A stretch of DNA of 64,000 nt from Tenacibaculum sp. 190524A02b (lineage in GTDB: Bacteria; Bacteroidota; Bacteroidia; Flavobacteriales; Flavobacteriaceae), in the NCBI RefSeq assembly GCF_964036645.1, contig NZ_OZ038525.1, positions 4,468,001 through 4,532,000 on the forward strand, given 5' to 3'. A model generated the notes under the pieces. It made no database searches and was not told where the DNA came from. It saw only the letters and a program-made list of their open reading frames with translations. Below, piece by piece: positions 36,501 to 45,369 of this stretch (position 1 is its first letter; every line of letters begins with the position of its first letter). The translations under genes were made by a program, and so were the position numbers.

Positions 36501-39377
36501 TTAATTATTTAAATGTCCTTTAAAAGTAATTATGGTGTTTTGCTTGTCAGAGAAAATAAAAAGTTGTGTATTTATCTTTTTAGCTCTGTTTTTCATGTTT
36601 AAAATACCATTTTGTCTTTGAATTTCTTCGATGTTAAATCCAACACCATTATCAGATAACGAAATTAAGAGTTCTTTATTGATTATTGAAAATAAAAAAG
36701 TAACTTCTGTAGCTTTACTATGTTTTAAAGCATTGGTCATTGCTTCTTTAAAGATAAAAATGAGTTGTTTGCTCCAATAATATGGAAGGATAGTATCTTT
36801 TTGTGGCTGCTCGGATGCTACATGGAAATGAATATCAGTATTATTAAAGAGGTTTTTGCCAAACTCAGATAAGTAAATTAGAACTTCATCTAAGCTATCA
36901 CTATTGTTATTTAATGACCAAACAAAATCTCTCATGCCTGAATATAAATAATTGCTATCTTCTTTAATTTTTTCAAGTTTAAGGTAAGTGTCGTTCTTTT
37001 CTGGGTTTTTTACTAATAGCAGATTAGTTAACATGGTTATACTTGCTAGTTTATTCCCTAATTCATCGTGAAAGTCCTGAGCTAAGTTTTTTCTAACTGT
37101 AGTTAATGTCCTTTTTAAATTTTCTCTTTCTTGGATGGTGTTTTTTAATTCATTGTTTTTTTGAATACTTTTCTGAAGAAGTTTTATAATGAAAATAATT
37201 ATAATAATAGCAATAACTACGGTTAGTAGAGTATAGAACCAGCTTTGTAAATACCAAGGGTAAATTATTGTAAAGTGATAAGGAGGAGTTTTTTTCCAGT
37301 AGCTTAGGTTGTCTTTATATTTAAAAACTATGGAGTGTTTTCCTTGGTCTAAATAATTAAAGTTGAAATTAGTATTATTAGCTTCTGTCCAGTTTGTATC
37401 ATCTAGTTTATAAGCTATCTTTACATTTTTGCTGTTTTTTAAGTTGAAAGGAAAAATAGTAAAACTACTGTTTTTTTGAGTGATTTTTAAAGGAGGTAGA
37501 GTATTGGGTTTGAAAGGTTTTGAATTGTCATATCTAAATAGTCCTTTATTACCTGTAGCATAAATGTAATTGTTGTGTGAAATTACTTTGGTGATAAATG
37601 AGGATTTTTGACCTTGAGATTCATCTATGGTATAAAATTGTTTTCCATGCATAACATTTAGACCACGTTGGGTGCCTAGCCAAATAATACCGTATTTATC
37701 AATAATTAAATCGTTTATATGATTACTTGCCAGACCATTTTTAGTAGTAAACTGTTGTATGGTGTCTTTAGTGACTTTAAATAAGCCTCTATTGGTGGCC
37801 AATAGTAAATTACCATTCTCTTTAATTAAAAAATTATTAATCTTTTCAGCAGGGAACTTATATTTTCTATTGTATTCTTTTATTTTTAAGTTCTTTTGTA
37901 GATCATAAACTTGAAGTTGTTTTCTTTTGGTTAATAGGTAGAGGATGTCGTTTTTAATAATTGCTTTCTTAACTATAAACTTATTAGCTATTTTTTTTAC
38001 TAATTTATTGTCTTTGTATATAGTGATATTGTTGTCTACTATTTTTATTAAGAATCCATTAGAGTCAATAGTGTAGCCGTCATAAGATGTAATTTTATAA
38101 TTAAGGTTTTTTGTTTTTTTATTAAATTGACTTAGTTGGTGTTCGGTTAGAATGTTAAGGGTGTTGTTGTGTTTGTTATATGTAATTCTTTCTGAATGAA
38201 TAGGAAAGTTGAAGGTTGTGGCAACCTTTGTGTTGTCTAATTTATAGATTTTATTTGTGGCTAATAAGTATAATTGATTTTTAATGATAACGGCACTTTT
38301 TAAATCTGAGTTGCTAAAGGTTTCATCGCTAAAAAATTTGTTTTTGGTATAAGGGATAAAAAAGACTCCATTTCCATAGGTAGTTATCCATAGGTTTTCT
38401 TGATTGTCAATCAAAAAGTCTGAAATCATTTTGTCTATTTTTAATAGCTCAGATAAACAAGATAATTTGTTTGTGCTAGTGTTGTATTTATAGATTTTTC
38501 TTTGAAGTGTTTTGTAGGAGTTAGCGATAAAGTATATTGAGTTTTTATAGGGAAGAATTTTTATGATTTTCGAGTGCTCAATATTGTTAAAATTAAGTCT
38601 TTTGCTAATGGTAGTTTTGTTAGATATGTATATGGTGTTATCAGACCCAGTGTAGTATTTATGCTCTTTTGATTTTTTGTAAATAGTATAGACTGGAGTG
38701 TTTTTAAATTGTTTAAAAGAAGGTATAGACTGGTTGTTTCTTAGTTGGTGTACTCCTTTTAAAGACTTTCTGTTCGGAGTTGTTTTGGTTCTGATGGTAT
38801 TATGAATAAAAACAATACTATCAACAACGCTTTCAGAAATATCATAGCTTTTGTTACTTGAAGCAAAAAATTGACTTTTTGATAATAAATAGGAATCCTT
38901 TGCTTTAAGAAACCATCTTTTTTCTTTGTTCTTCTTGTAGATGGAAAAACTATTAATTGCTGTTTTAGCATAAATAGATTGGTCTTTTAAAACGGCTAGC
39001 TGGTTTATTTTTTCGTTATTGTCATCTATATATTGTGAGGATTTATAAATAGTGTCATTTTTCATAAAATGAAGGCCTCCACCCCAAGTAGCAATAGCAA
39101 ATTTATCTTCTTTTAATTCTAAAATGTCAATCACATAATTAGACGTAAGTCCATTTTCATAACCATAATTGGTGAATTTTTTTCCGTCAAATTTGGTGAG
39201 CCCATCATCAGTACCTATCCATATATAATTGTTACTGTCTTGTATAATACCATAGGTAATATCGTGAGGCAAGCCATCTTTACTAGAAAAATGTTTGTAT
39301 ATAGGAGTCTGAGCAGCTATTTTGCTTGAGAAAAAAAATAATAGTATAAAATAATATGGAGGCAGCCTTAAACTCAA
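36501..39377 (-). CDS. Propeller-domain sensor histidine kinase (Reg_prop/Y_Y_Y, HisKA_3)
   Basis: A 958-residue kinase. Signal peptide (about 1-22), two-component-regulator propeller repeats (such as NNYIWIGTDDGLTKFDG and GIIWLGTQRGLNVMHG) over most of the periplasmic part, a Y_Y_Y-like domain (about 620-700, ending in YPWYLQSWFY), one membrane helix (about 712-735), a coiled region, HisKA_3 with the phospho-His in QDFHDELGNK (about residue 770) and a HATPase domain (NALKHSKATE, DNGVGF). The start appears to be TTG at 39377, as no ATG fits. Such sensors often detect polysaccharides. Confidence 0.9.
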   Translation of the reverse strand: MSLRLPPYYFILLFFFSSKIAAQTPIYKHFSSKDGLPHDITYGIIQDSNNYIWIGTDDGLTKFDGKKFTNYGYENGLTSNYVIDILELKEDKFAIATWGGGLHFMKNDTIYKSSQYIDDNNEKINQLAVLKDQSIYAKTAINSFSIYKKNKEKRWFLKAKDSYLLSKSQFFASSNKSYDISESVVDSIVFIHNTIRTKTTPNRKSLKGVHQLRNNQSIPSFKQFKNTPVYTIYKKSKEHKYYTGSDNTIYISNKTTISKRLNFNNIEHSKIIKILPYKNSIYFIANSYKTLQRKIYKYNTSTNKLSCLSELLKIDKMISDFLIDNQENLWITTYGNGVFFIPYTKNKFFSDETFSNSDLKSAVIIKNQLYLLATNKIYKLDNTKVATTFNFPIHSERITYNKHNNTLNILTEHQLSQFNKKTKNLNYKITSYDGYTIDSNGFLIKIVDNNITIYKDNKLVKKIANKFIVKKAIIKNDILYLLTKRKQLQVYDLQKNLKIKEYNRKYKFPAEKINNFLIKENGNLLLATNRGLFKVTKDTIQQFTTKNGLASNHINDLIIDKYGIIWLGTQRGLNVMHGKQFYTIDESQGQKSSFITKVISHNNYIYATGNKGLFRYDNSKPFKPNTLPPLKITQKNSSFTIFPFNLKNSKNVKIAYKLDDTNWTEANNTNFNFNYLDQGKHSIVFKYKDNLSYWKKTPPYHFTIIYPWYLQSWFYTLLTVVIAIIIIIFIIKLLQKSIQKNNELKNTIQERENLKRTLTTVRKNLAQDFHDELGNKLASITMLTNLLLVKNPEKNDTYLKLEKIKEDSNYLYSGMRDFVWSLNNNSDSLDEVLIYLSEFGKNLFNNTDIHFHVASEQPQKDTILPYYWSKQLIFIFKEAMTNALKHSKATEVTFLFSIINKELLISLSDNGVGFNIEEIQRQNGILNMKNRAKKINTQLFIFSDKQNTIITFKGHLNN

Positions 39378-39443
39378 TAGTTTTTTTGCGCAAGATACAG
39401 CAAAAAATAAAATAAGGAAGTTGCTTAATAGGTGTGGATAGCT

Positions 39444-40214
39444 TTACTTGTAGCAAACAGGTAATATTTCTCCTTTCATTAAAGCATACTTTTGTATTTG
39501 TTCAGCAGATGTTTTTTGAGTGTAGTTTATTTCATCAACCTTAAAGCCAATGCTACGAAGCTTATCAAAATAATCTAAACCATAAACTCGGACATGATCG
39601 TATTGACCAAAAATTTTAGCTCGTTCTCTAGGGTCGGTTATCGAATCATCTTCAAAAGTAGTTTTTCTACTAATGTCTTGAGGGATTTGAAAAATACCAA
39701 ACCCATTAGTTTTCATAACACGATACAGTTCTTGCATTGCTTTAGTGTCATCAGGAATATGTTCTAGGACATGATTGCAAAAAATAATATCAAATTCTTC
39801 ATCTTTAAAAGGTAAATCACAAATGTCAGCTTTAACATCTGCAATAGGTGATTCTAAATCAGAGGTTATATATTCAATGTTTTTTTGATTCCTAAATCTT
39901 TTTAAAAAACATTGTTCTGGAGCAATATGTAATACTTTACGTTTTTGGTTACTGGTAAAGAAGTCAGTTTCATTTTGAAGAAAAAGCCATAAAAGGCGAT
40001 GTCTCTCTAAGGAAAGTGTAGAAGGAGATAAGGCATTTTCTCGTTGCTTACCATATCCATATGGAAGTAATTTTTTAAACGATTTACCATCAATAGGATC
40101 TGTAAAGTTTTTACCTTTTAACCACCAAGAGATGATTGGTCTGACCCAATAACTTAGTTTTATAAGTAATGGACGAGGTATGGTGTTTAGTATGAGTTTA
40201 AAAAGTTTTTTCAA
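39444..40214 (-). CDS. Class I SAM-dependent methyltransferase
   Basis: A 256-residue protein with a Rossmann-type methyltransferase core at about residues 85-200: the SAM-binding VLHIAPEQ at the first strand, the acidic ITSDLES turn, and FDIIFCNHVLEHIPDD, the usual strand-4 motif of methyltransferase family 11. The substrate is unknown. It is the last gene of the gpmI-thioredoxin-map-cupin run, 6 bases after the cupin gene. Confidence 0.88.
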   Translation of the reverse strand: MKKLFKLILNTIPRPLLIKLSYWVRPIISWWLKGKNFTDPIDGKSFKKLLPYGYGKQRENALSPSTLSLERHRLLWLFLQNETDFFTSNQKRKVLHIAPEQCFLKRFRNQKNIEYITSDLESPIADVKADICDLPFKDEEFDIIFCNHVLEHIPDDTKAMQELYRVMKTNGFGIFQIPQDISRKTTFEDDSITDPRERAKIFGQYDHVRVYGLDYFDKLRSIGFKVDEINYTQKTSAEQIQKYALMKGEILPVCYK

Positions 40215-40220
40215 TAGATT

Positions 40221-40532
40221 TTATTTGTAATCTTCTCTTACAGGGTAAAAAACATCTGTTACTTTACATTCGGTTAACGCTTTGCCGCTATGAACAATAT
40301 TTGAAGGAATTACAGCAACCATTCCGGGTTCAAAAACCTTAGACACGCCATCAATGATAAGTTCTAATTTTCCTTCAATAACTTGTGTGATTTGTGTGTG
40401 AACGTGGCTGTGTTCTGGTAAAATAGCTCCTGATTTGATATCTATATAACCTATAGTGTTTGTCTCAGTGTGAATAAATCTAGCCAAAAAACCAGGAGCT
40501 ATTTCCTTAGGTTTGATAGTGTTAATATGCAT
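40221..40532 (-). CDS. Small cupin-domain protein
   Basis: 103 residues forming one cupin barrel: the metal-binding histidines in LPEHSHVHTQIT and the second motif around PGMVAVIPSNIVHSG. Small cupins of this kind are often binding proteins or sugar- or amino-acid-modifying enzymes, and no specific role can be given. It lies 5 bases after map and 6 before the methyltransferase, within one operon. Confidence 0.85.
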   Translation of the reverse strand: MHINTIKPKEIAPGFLARFIHTETNTIGYIDIKSGAILPEHSHVHTQITQVIEGKLELIIDGVSKVFEPGMVAVIPSNIVHSGKALTECKVTDVFYPVREDYK

Positions 40533-40537
40533 GTGTT

Positions 40538-41347
40538 TTATAGGTTTTGTCTGAATTCGTCTTCTTCGTTGCTTTCAATACCTAAAGCTTCATAAATGTA
40601 TTTGAAAGTAGAAAGTAATTCGGGTTTTCCATTAACAATAGCTACATCGTGTTCAAAATGTGCACTAGGCTTGTCATCTAAAGTAGTAATAGTCCAGCCG
40701 TCTTTATGTTGTCTAATTTTATGAGTTCCCATATTGGTCATAGGCTCTATGGCAACTACCATTCCTTCAACAAACTTTTTACCACGACCTCTACGTCCGT
40801 AATTAGGCATTTCTGGATCTTCATGCATTTTTTTACCTAAACCATGACCCACCAATTCTCTTACTACTCCGTAACCATGTTTTTCAGTAAAGTTTTGTAT
40901 AGCATATCCAACATCTCCAACTCTGTTTCCTGCTTTAAACTCTCTAATACCCACATATAAACTTTCTTTTGTTATATCTAGTAACTTTTGAGTTTCAGGA
41001 GCAATTTCACCTACAGCAAAAGTATAGGCGTGATCACCATAAAAATCATTTTTTAAAGCACCGCAATCTATAGAAATAATATCACCTTCTTGTAAAGGAG
41101 TGTCATTAGGTATTCCATGTACAACTTGTGAGTTTGGGCTCATACATAAAGTATTAGGGAAGTCATATAATCCTAAAAATCCAGGGATAGCACCTTGTTC
41201 TCTAATAAAGTCCTCTGCTAATTTATCAAGGTATAAAGTAGTAACACCAGGTTTAACTTCTTTAGCAAGCATCCCTAAGGTTTTAGATACTACTAAAGCA
41301 CTTTCGCGCATGATTTCTATTTCTTCTCTAGTTTTTGGTTTGATCAT
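40538..41347 (-). CDS. map: Methionine aminopeptidase, type I
   Basis: Start at 41347 (MIKPKTREEIEIMRESA); the frame is open seven codons further up. The 269-residue product has the pita-bread metal site: HGIPND (His), ISIDCGALKNDFYGD (two Asp), GHGLGKKMHEDP (His), and the two Glu in VAIEPM and near the C-terminus. It removes the initiator Met from new proteins. It belongs to the gpmI operon. Confidence 0.96.
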   Translation of the reverse strand: MIKPKTREEIEIMRESALVVSKTLGMLAKEVKPGVTTLYLDKLAEDFIREQGAIPGFLGLYDFPNTLCMSPNSQVVHGIPNDTPLQEGDIISIDCGALKNDFYGDHAYTFAVGEIAPETQKLLDITKESLYVGIREFKAGNRVGDVGYAIQNFTEKHGYGVVRELVGHGLGKKMHEDPEMPNYGRRGRGKKFVEGMVVAIEPMTNMGTHKIRQHKDGWTITTLDDKPSAHFEHDVAIVNGKPELLSTFKYIYEALGIESNEEDEFRQNL

Positions 41348-41376
41348 TTTGAAAATATTGAAGCGCAAATTTACGG

Positions 41377-41907
41377 TTATTTTTGATAAGGATGCTTATA
41401 AGGTTGCCCTGAAATTATTTTTAAAATATCATCTTCTATAGTACTTCCTTCCAAGGCATGTTCTACAAATCTACCAATTTCTTTTCCATTTTTATAAAAG
41501 ATAAAAGTAGGTACTCTAATTATATCAAAACCTTTTTCTAAACCTTTGGCTTTTTTCTTTTTATTAACGGTAACTAACTCAAGGTTTTTGTAGTCAAAAT
41601 TTGCCTCATCTAAAAGTTTGTAAAAATTGGGTATTTCTCTTTGACTATCACTGCACCAAGTTCCCATAAAAGCTTTAATACTAACATTATTTAAGTTTTG
41701 CTTTAATTTTTTACTTGTATTTTTATCAACTTCATAATACGAGTAAAAATCATTAAACCATTCACTACCATAAGGTTCTTGCTGAAAATCTTTTTTAGTA
41801 GCAATTCCTACTAAATGACCATCTTTGTTTTTAGCTGCAGGAAATTTTTGAGTACTACCACAAGCTATAAATAGTACAATTGATAAAGTAAAAAATAGTT
41901 TCTTCAT
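41377..41907 (-). CDS. Thioredoxin-family lipoprotein with a single active-site cysteine
   Basis: A 176-residue protein with a lipoprotein signal (LSIVLFIAC) and a thioredoxin fold. The active-site position reads MGTWCSDSQRE, keeping the first Cys but with Ser in place of the second, and the cis-Pro loop is VPTFIFYKNG. A one-cysteine site suggests a peroxiredoxin-, isomerase- or glutathionylation-type role rather than classic dithiol reduction. It lies 14 bases after gpmI and 29 before map. Confidence 0.85.
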   Translation of the reverse strand: MKKLFFTLSIVLFIACGSTQKFPAAKNKDGHLVGIATKKDFQQEPYGSEWFNDFYSYYEVDKNTSKKLKQNLNNVSIKAFMGTWCSDSQREIPNFYKLLDEANFDYKNLELVTVNKKKKAKGLEKGFDIIRVPTFIFYKNGKEIGRFVEHALEGSTIEDDILKIISGQPYKHPYQK

Positions 41908-41921
41908 TAGTTAAATTAGTA

Positions 41922-43439
41922 TTATATAAGAGAGTGTTGTGTCATCTCTTTAGGTTGTGCTACGTCCATTAGTCGTAAAATAGTCGGAGCAATATCGCCT
42001 AAAATACCATTTTTTATTTCTTTTAAATCATTATCAATTAAAATCATTGGTACTGGATTAGTTGTGTGTGCAGTATGTGGTGAACCATCAGGGTTAATCA
42101 TAGTTTCACAGTTTCCATGATCTGCTATTAGTATAGTGGTGTATTCGTTATCTAATGCAGTTGAAATTACATCTTTTACGCAGATGTCAACGGCTTCACA
42201 AGCTTTTACAGCAGCTTCAAATACACCTGTATGTCCAACCATATCACCATTAGCAAAATTAAGACAAACAAAGTCAACATCTCCTTTTTGTAATTCAGGA
42301 ATAATAGCATCTTTAATTTCGTAAGCGCTCATTTCTGGTTTTAAATCATAAGTAGCTACTTTAGGTGATGGGCATAATAAACGTTTTTCTCCATCAAACT
42401 CTTTTTCTCTTCCTCCAGAAAAGAAAAAAGTAACGTGAGGATATTTTTCTGTTTCAGCAATTCTAATCTGTTTTTTACCAGCATTAGCTAAAACTTCTCC
42501 TATAGTATTTTCAATATTTTTATTGTCGTAAACAACATTAATGTTTTTAAAAGTAGCGTCGTAATTTGTTAAAGTAACAAAGTATAATGGAAGTTTTTCC
42601 ATTTGCTGTTCTAGAAAATCATTTTGACTTAGTGCTTGGGTTAACTGTCTTCCTCTATCTGTTCTAAAATTGAAAAAAATAACCACATCATCAGGTTGAA
42701 TAGTAGTCACAGGTTGATTGTTTTCATCAGCCATAATTATCGGTTTAATGAACTCATCTGTAACCTTATTCTCATAACTATCTAAAATACTATTTTCTGC
42801 ATTTTTAGAGAAACTACCTTGTCCGTTTACTAAAGCATTGTACGCTAATTGAACTCTTTCCCAACGATTATCTCTATCCATGGCATAGTATCTACCCGTA
42901 ATAGTGGCTAACTTTCCAGTAGTTTGCTCCATATGTTTTTCAATATCATTAATGAAAAACTTACCAGATTTTGGGTCACAATCTCTACCATCTGTAAAAG
43001 CATGTAAATACACCTCTTTTAAACCATACTCATTAGCACTTGAAAGTAATCCTTTTAAATGATTAATGTGAGAGTGAATTCCACCATTAGAAACCAATCC
43101 TAAAAAATGAACATTTTTGTTGTTCACTTTAGCATATTCAAAAGCTTTAATTAATTCAGGCTCTTTAGCTAAACTTCCATCTGCTACAGCATTGTTTATT
43201 TTTGCCAGGTTTTGGTAAACAATTCTACCAGCTCCTAAATTCATGTGTCCAACTTCTGAATTACCCATTTGTCCTTCAGGAAGACCAACATGTTCACCGT
43301 CGGTTCGCAATTCTGCATTAGGATATTTATTGTATAGTGAATTTATATAAGGTGTTTTAGCATTGTATATGGCAGATACATCAGGGTTTTGTGTTATTCC
43401 CCAACCATCTAAAATCATTAAAATTACTTTCTTGTTCAT
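41922..43439 (-). CDS. gpmI: 2,3-bisphosphoglycerate-independent phosphoglycerate mutase
   Basis: A 505-residue alkaline-phosphatase-superfamily enzyme that converts 3- to 2-phosphoglycerate in glycolysis. Visible are the metal-binding LMILDGWGI, the nucleophile Ser in GNSEVGHMNLGAGR, HAFTDGRDCDP, FNFRTDRGRQLT and the C-terminal DHGNCETM. Its length is normal for the family. It leads an operon with thioredoxin, map, cupin and methyltransferase genes. Confidence 0.97.
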   Translation of the reverse strand: MNKKVILMILDGWGITQNPDVSAIYNAKTPYINSLYNKYPNAELRTDGEHVGLPEGQMGNSEVGHMNLGAGRIVYQNLAKINNAVADGSLAKEPELIKAFEYAKVNNKNVHFLGLVSNGGIHSHINHLKGLLSSANEYGLKEVYLHAFTDGRDCDPKSGKFFINDIEKHMEQTTGKLATITGRYYAMDRDNRWERVQLAYNALVNGQGSFSKNAENSILDSYENKVTDEFIKPIIMADENNQPVTTIQPDDVVIFFNFRTDRGRQLTQALSQNDFLEQQMEKLPLYFVTLTNYDATFKNINVVYDNKNIENTIGEVLANAGKKQIRIAETEKYPHVTFFFSGGREKEFDGEKRLLCPSPKVATYDLKPEMSAYEIKDAIIPELQKGDVDFVCLNFANGDMVGHTGVFEAAVKACEAVDICVKDVISTALDNEYTTILIADHGNCETMINPDGSPHTAHTTNPVPMILIDNDLKEIKNGILGDIAPTILRLMDVAQPKEMTQHSLI

Positions 43440-43662
43440 TGATTAAAAATTGAAAGGTAAAAGTAAGAAAGATTTTAGAGGATTAGTTAAAAATTAACGA
43501 AACCGATTACGATTGGGATTAATGAGAAAAAAAGTATAAATCATATAATTGAAGGTGTCATACTAAGAAAAATAGTGTGAGTTTTATAATGATACTCTAC
43601 CTCTTGTATTTAGTAAACTACATTATTAGTTTTTTTAAGTGTTTTCGAGTAGTTGAGTATAG

Positions 43663-44033
43663 TGGTTAATACTTAAATTTTTAGTGGTTTTTAATTACTA
43701 ATATTTCAGTGTTTTTGGGTAGTGTTTTTGGTTCTGTTTTTAGGAGTTAAATTATTGTAAGTGTGTTTTTTATTTGGTGTTTGTGTTAGTGTTTTGTGAA
43801 ATTTATAATAATATAAAATTGTTAAAAAAAAGACTTTTTGAATAAAAGATAAGAAAAGTTAGAAGTGAATCAATTGTAATTTTAAGATTTTTTTAACATT
43901 TTAATGTTTTCTTTTTCAATTCAATGTTTTTGAGGGCTTAGGGGTTTTTGAGTGTTTGTTTGTTAATGGTTAATACTTAGTTGTTTAATGGAAAACCCTT
44001 ATTGATGTTTCAGTGTTTTTAGGTAGTTTTTTT
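43663..44033 (+). repeat. Two direct copies of the upstream module of the peptide locus
   Basis: The 43440-44208 gap has no gene. TGGTTAATACTTA (43663-43675) followed by ATTTCAGTGTTTTTGGGTAGT (43703-43723) is repeated about 304 bases later as TGGTTAATACTTA (43967-43979) with GTTTCAGTGTTTTTAGGTAGT (44008-44028). A related form occurs at 47279-47340 upstream of the third precursor gene. This looks like a duplicated promoter-upstream region, perhaps the trace of a lost cassette. Confidence 0.55.
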
Positions 44034-44069
44034 AACACTTTATTGCTTTTTTTTTGTAAAAGCATCAGA

Positions 44070-44077
44070 TAAATTTG
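44070..44077 (+). promoter_or_regulatory. -7 box of precursor gene 1
   Basis: TAAATTTG fits TANNTTTG. A TTG at the end of a T run lies 13 bases upstream, as in the third copy; a second TTG lies 24 bases upstream. Homologous boxes precede the other two precursor genes at the same distance from their starts. Confidence 0.6.
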
Positions 44078-44208
44078 AAAGGATGAAAATTTATTTAGAC
44101 CGGTTATTAATAATTTGGATATCAAATGTGATACCAAAATCACATTAAAAAAAGGCGTTAATTCCTTATACGTTAATTAAGGAGAAAACTTATATAAAAA
44201 CTATAAAA
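44078..44208 (+). ncRNA. Conserved structured 5' leader, copy 1
   Basis: About 130 bases between promoter and start codon, with elements found in the same order in all three copies: ACCGGT (44099-44104); hairpin 1 AATGTGAT-ACCAAA-ATCACATT (44125-44146, 8 bp perfect); AAAAAAAGGCGTTA; hairpin 2 TCCTTA-TACGTTAAT-TAAGGA (44163-44183); then an A-rich stretch to the ATG. Stem bases change together between copies. It is probably a cis-acting RNA element; a DNA operator is the alternative. Confidence 0.6.
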
Positions 44209-44562
44209 ATGATTCGATTTTTTTCAAAGAAAACTTTAGTTGTTGCCCTAGTAGCTGCCATGACTCTAATTTCAGTTAGCTTCAATTCAAGTCAAGTATC
44301 TACAGGGGAAGTTAAAGAGGTTGCTTATGTGGTTAACAATGAAGCGGATGTTCAAGAAGCAGCTGTTTGGGCGTTTTTGGCTCGTAATGCACGAAGAGTT
44401 TATAGAGCAGCAGAAAGAGCATACGTTGTTACAAGAGAAGTAACTCCTCATTATGCACGTGCAGCATCTGAGTACATACGTACAGCTTTTAATATACCTG
44501 TTGCACATCATTCTAATAATTTAGAAATAATTATGGATGAAAGAATAAGTGCTTTAGACTAA
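44209..44562 (+). CDS. Putative secreted peptide precursor 1 of an SDP-like system
   Basis: 117 residues. The N-terminus (FFSKKTLVVALVAAMTLI ... TGEVKE, to about 36) is a signal-like leader shared with the genes at 46550 and 47518. The core (about 45-105) is cationic and aromatic, with many Ala, Arg and Tyr (WAFLARNARRVYRAAERAYV) in a pattern suiting an amphipathic helix, and has no cysteine. The tail ERISALD resembles the AKLDK tails of the other two. It is followed by a hairpin and then by SdpA- and SdpB-like genes, so it is the likely substrate. It has no clear similarity to SdpC that I can see; activity is inferred. Confidence 0.65.
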   Translation: MIRFFSKKTLVVALVAAMTLISVSFNSSQVSTGEVKEVAYVVNNEADVQEAAVWAFLARNARRVYRAAERAYVVTREVTPHYARAASEYIRTAFNIPVAHHSNNLEIIMDERISALD

Positions 44563-44578
44563 GGTATTTGTGTTAGAT

Positions 44579-44606
44579 AGAGAGGTGAGGTTTTGCCTCT
44601 CTTTTA
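44579..44606 (+). terminator. Intercistronic hairpin after precursor 1
   Basis: AGAGAGG/CCTCTCT with a T-rich tail (CTTTT), lying between the precursor and the SdpA-like gene. It is probably a partial terminator that lowers expression of the downstream processing genes relative to the precursor. Confidence 0.65.
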
Positions 44607-44650
44607 AAATGTACTACTATTATTATTTAGTATAACCAACTTAATCAAAA

Positions 44651-45346
44651 ATGACAAAGATTCAAAAAATAATATATTATTCGGTTTTATCTATTTTTTC
44701 ATGTTACTGGTTCACTACTATTTTTTTTAATACACCAGATAATTATATAAAAATAAAACTATTGAAAGAGCATAGAGCTTTTGAAACTTTTTTTTATCAG
44801 AATTGGGGTTTTTTTGCACCTCCACCTAATACAAATGAAAGGTTGTATTGTGTAATTCATAATAAAAAAGATAGTGTTGTTTCTAGAGTATTTGAACTGG
44901 TATCTCCAATTATTGAAGAAAAACTTGAAAAAGCACCTTTTAATTCCAAAGCAGACTTAATGGATTATGTGATATCTTCATCAACTGTTGGGCTTAATAA
45001 TAAAATGGTTTCTTTAAATAAAACTATAGCATATATGGAAACTAAAGGAAAATTAACGGAAAAAGAACGTAAAGAAATTTTAACACAAGGAGTAGAGGAA
45101 ACCAATCATTTTAAGACTTTGATAAAATATGCCAAAGAAATTGCTTTAAAAAAGAGTGTAGATTTAGATGAAAGCTTAATTTCTATAGAGCTCACTAAGA
45201 TAAGGATACCCAAATTTGTAGATAGAGATAAAAAGGTAAGTCTTGATGAAGATAAGGAGGAGTTAATTTTTAGAAGTAAATTGTTTGATTCAAAAAGTAT
45301 TAATAAAATTGATAGATATGAACCAAAGCTTTATGGTGAAAATTAA
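44651..45346 (+). CDS. SdpA-like peptide maturation protein, copy 1
   Basis: 231 residues: one membrane helix (about 5-26) and a soluble domain with NWGFFAPPPN at residues 51-60, the counterpart of the WGFF motif of SdpA family proteins. In Bacillus subtilis, SdpA and SdpB are both needed to turn pro-SdpC into the active SDP peptide. The first 60 residues are closest to the second copy at 47868; the C-terminus is longer here. It lies 23 bases ahead of the SdpB-like gene. The family call rests on the motif and the pairing. Confidence 0.75.
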   Translation: MTKIQKIIYYSVLSIFSCYWFTTIFFNTPDNYIKIKLLKEHRAFETFFYQNWGFFAPPPNTNERLYCVIHNKKDSVVSRVFELVSPIIEEKLEKAPFNSKADLMDYVISSSTVGLNNKMVSLNKTIAYMETKGKLTEKERKEILTQGVEETNHFKTLIKYAKEIALKKSVDLDESLISIELTKIRIPKFVDRDKKVSLDEDKEELIFRSKLFDSKSINKIDRYEPKLYGEN

Positions 45347-45369
45347 TTTTTTAATTTATAAACTAGATT

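Noticed and set aside
44180..44185. AAGGAG before precursor 1 as a Shine-Dalgarno sequence
   Set aside because: It is about 24 bases from the ATG, forms one arm of hairpin 2, and is not kept in copy 2. Genes in this phylum generally lack Shine-Dalgarno sites.
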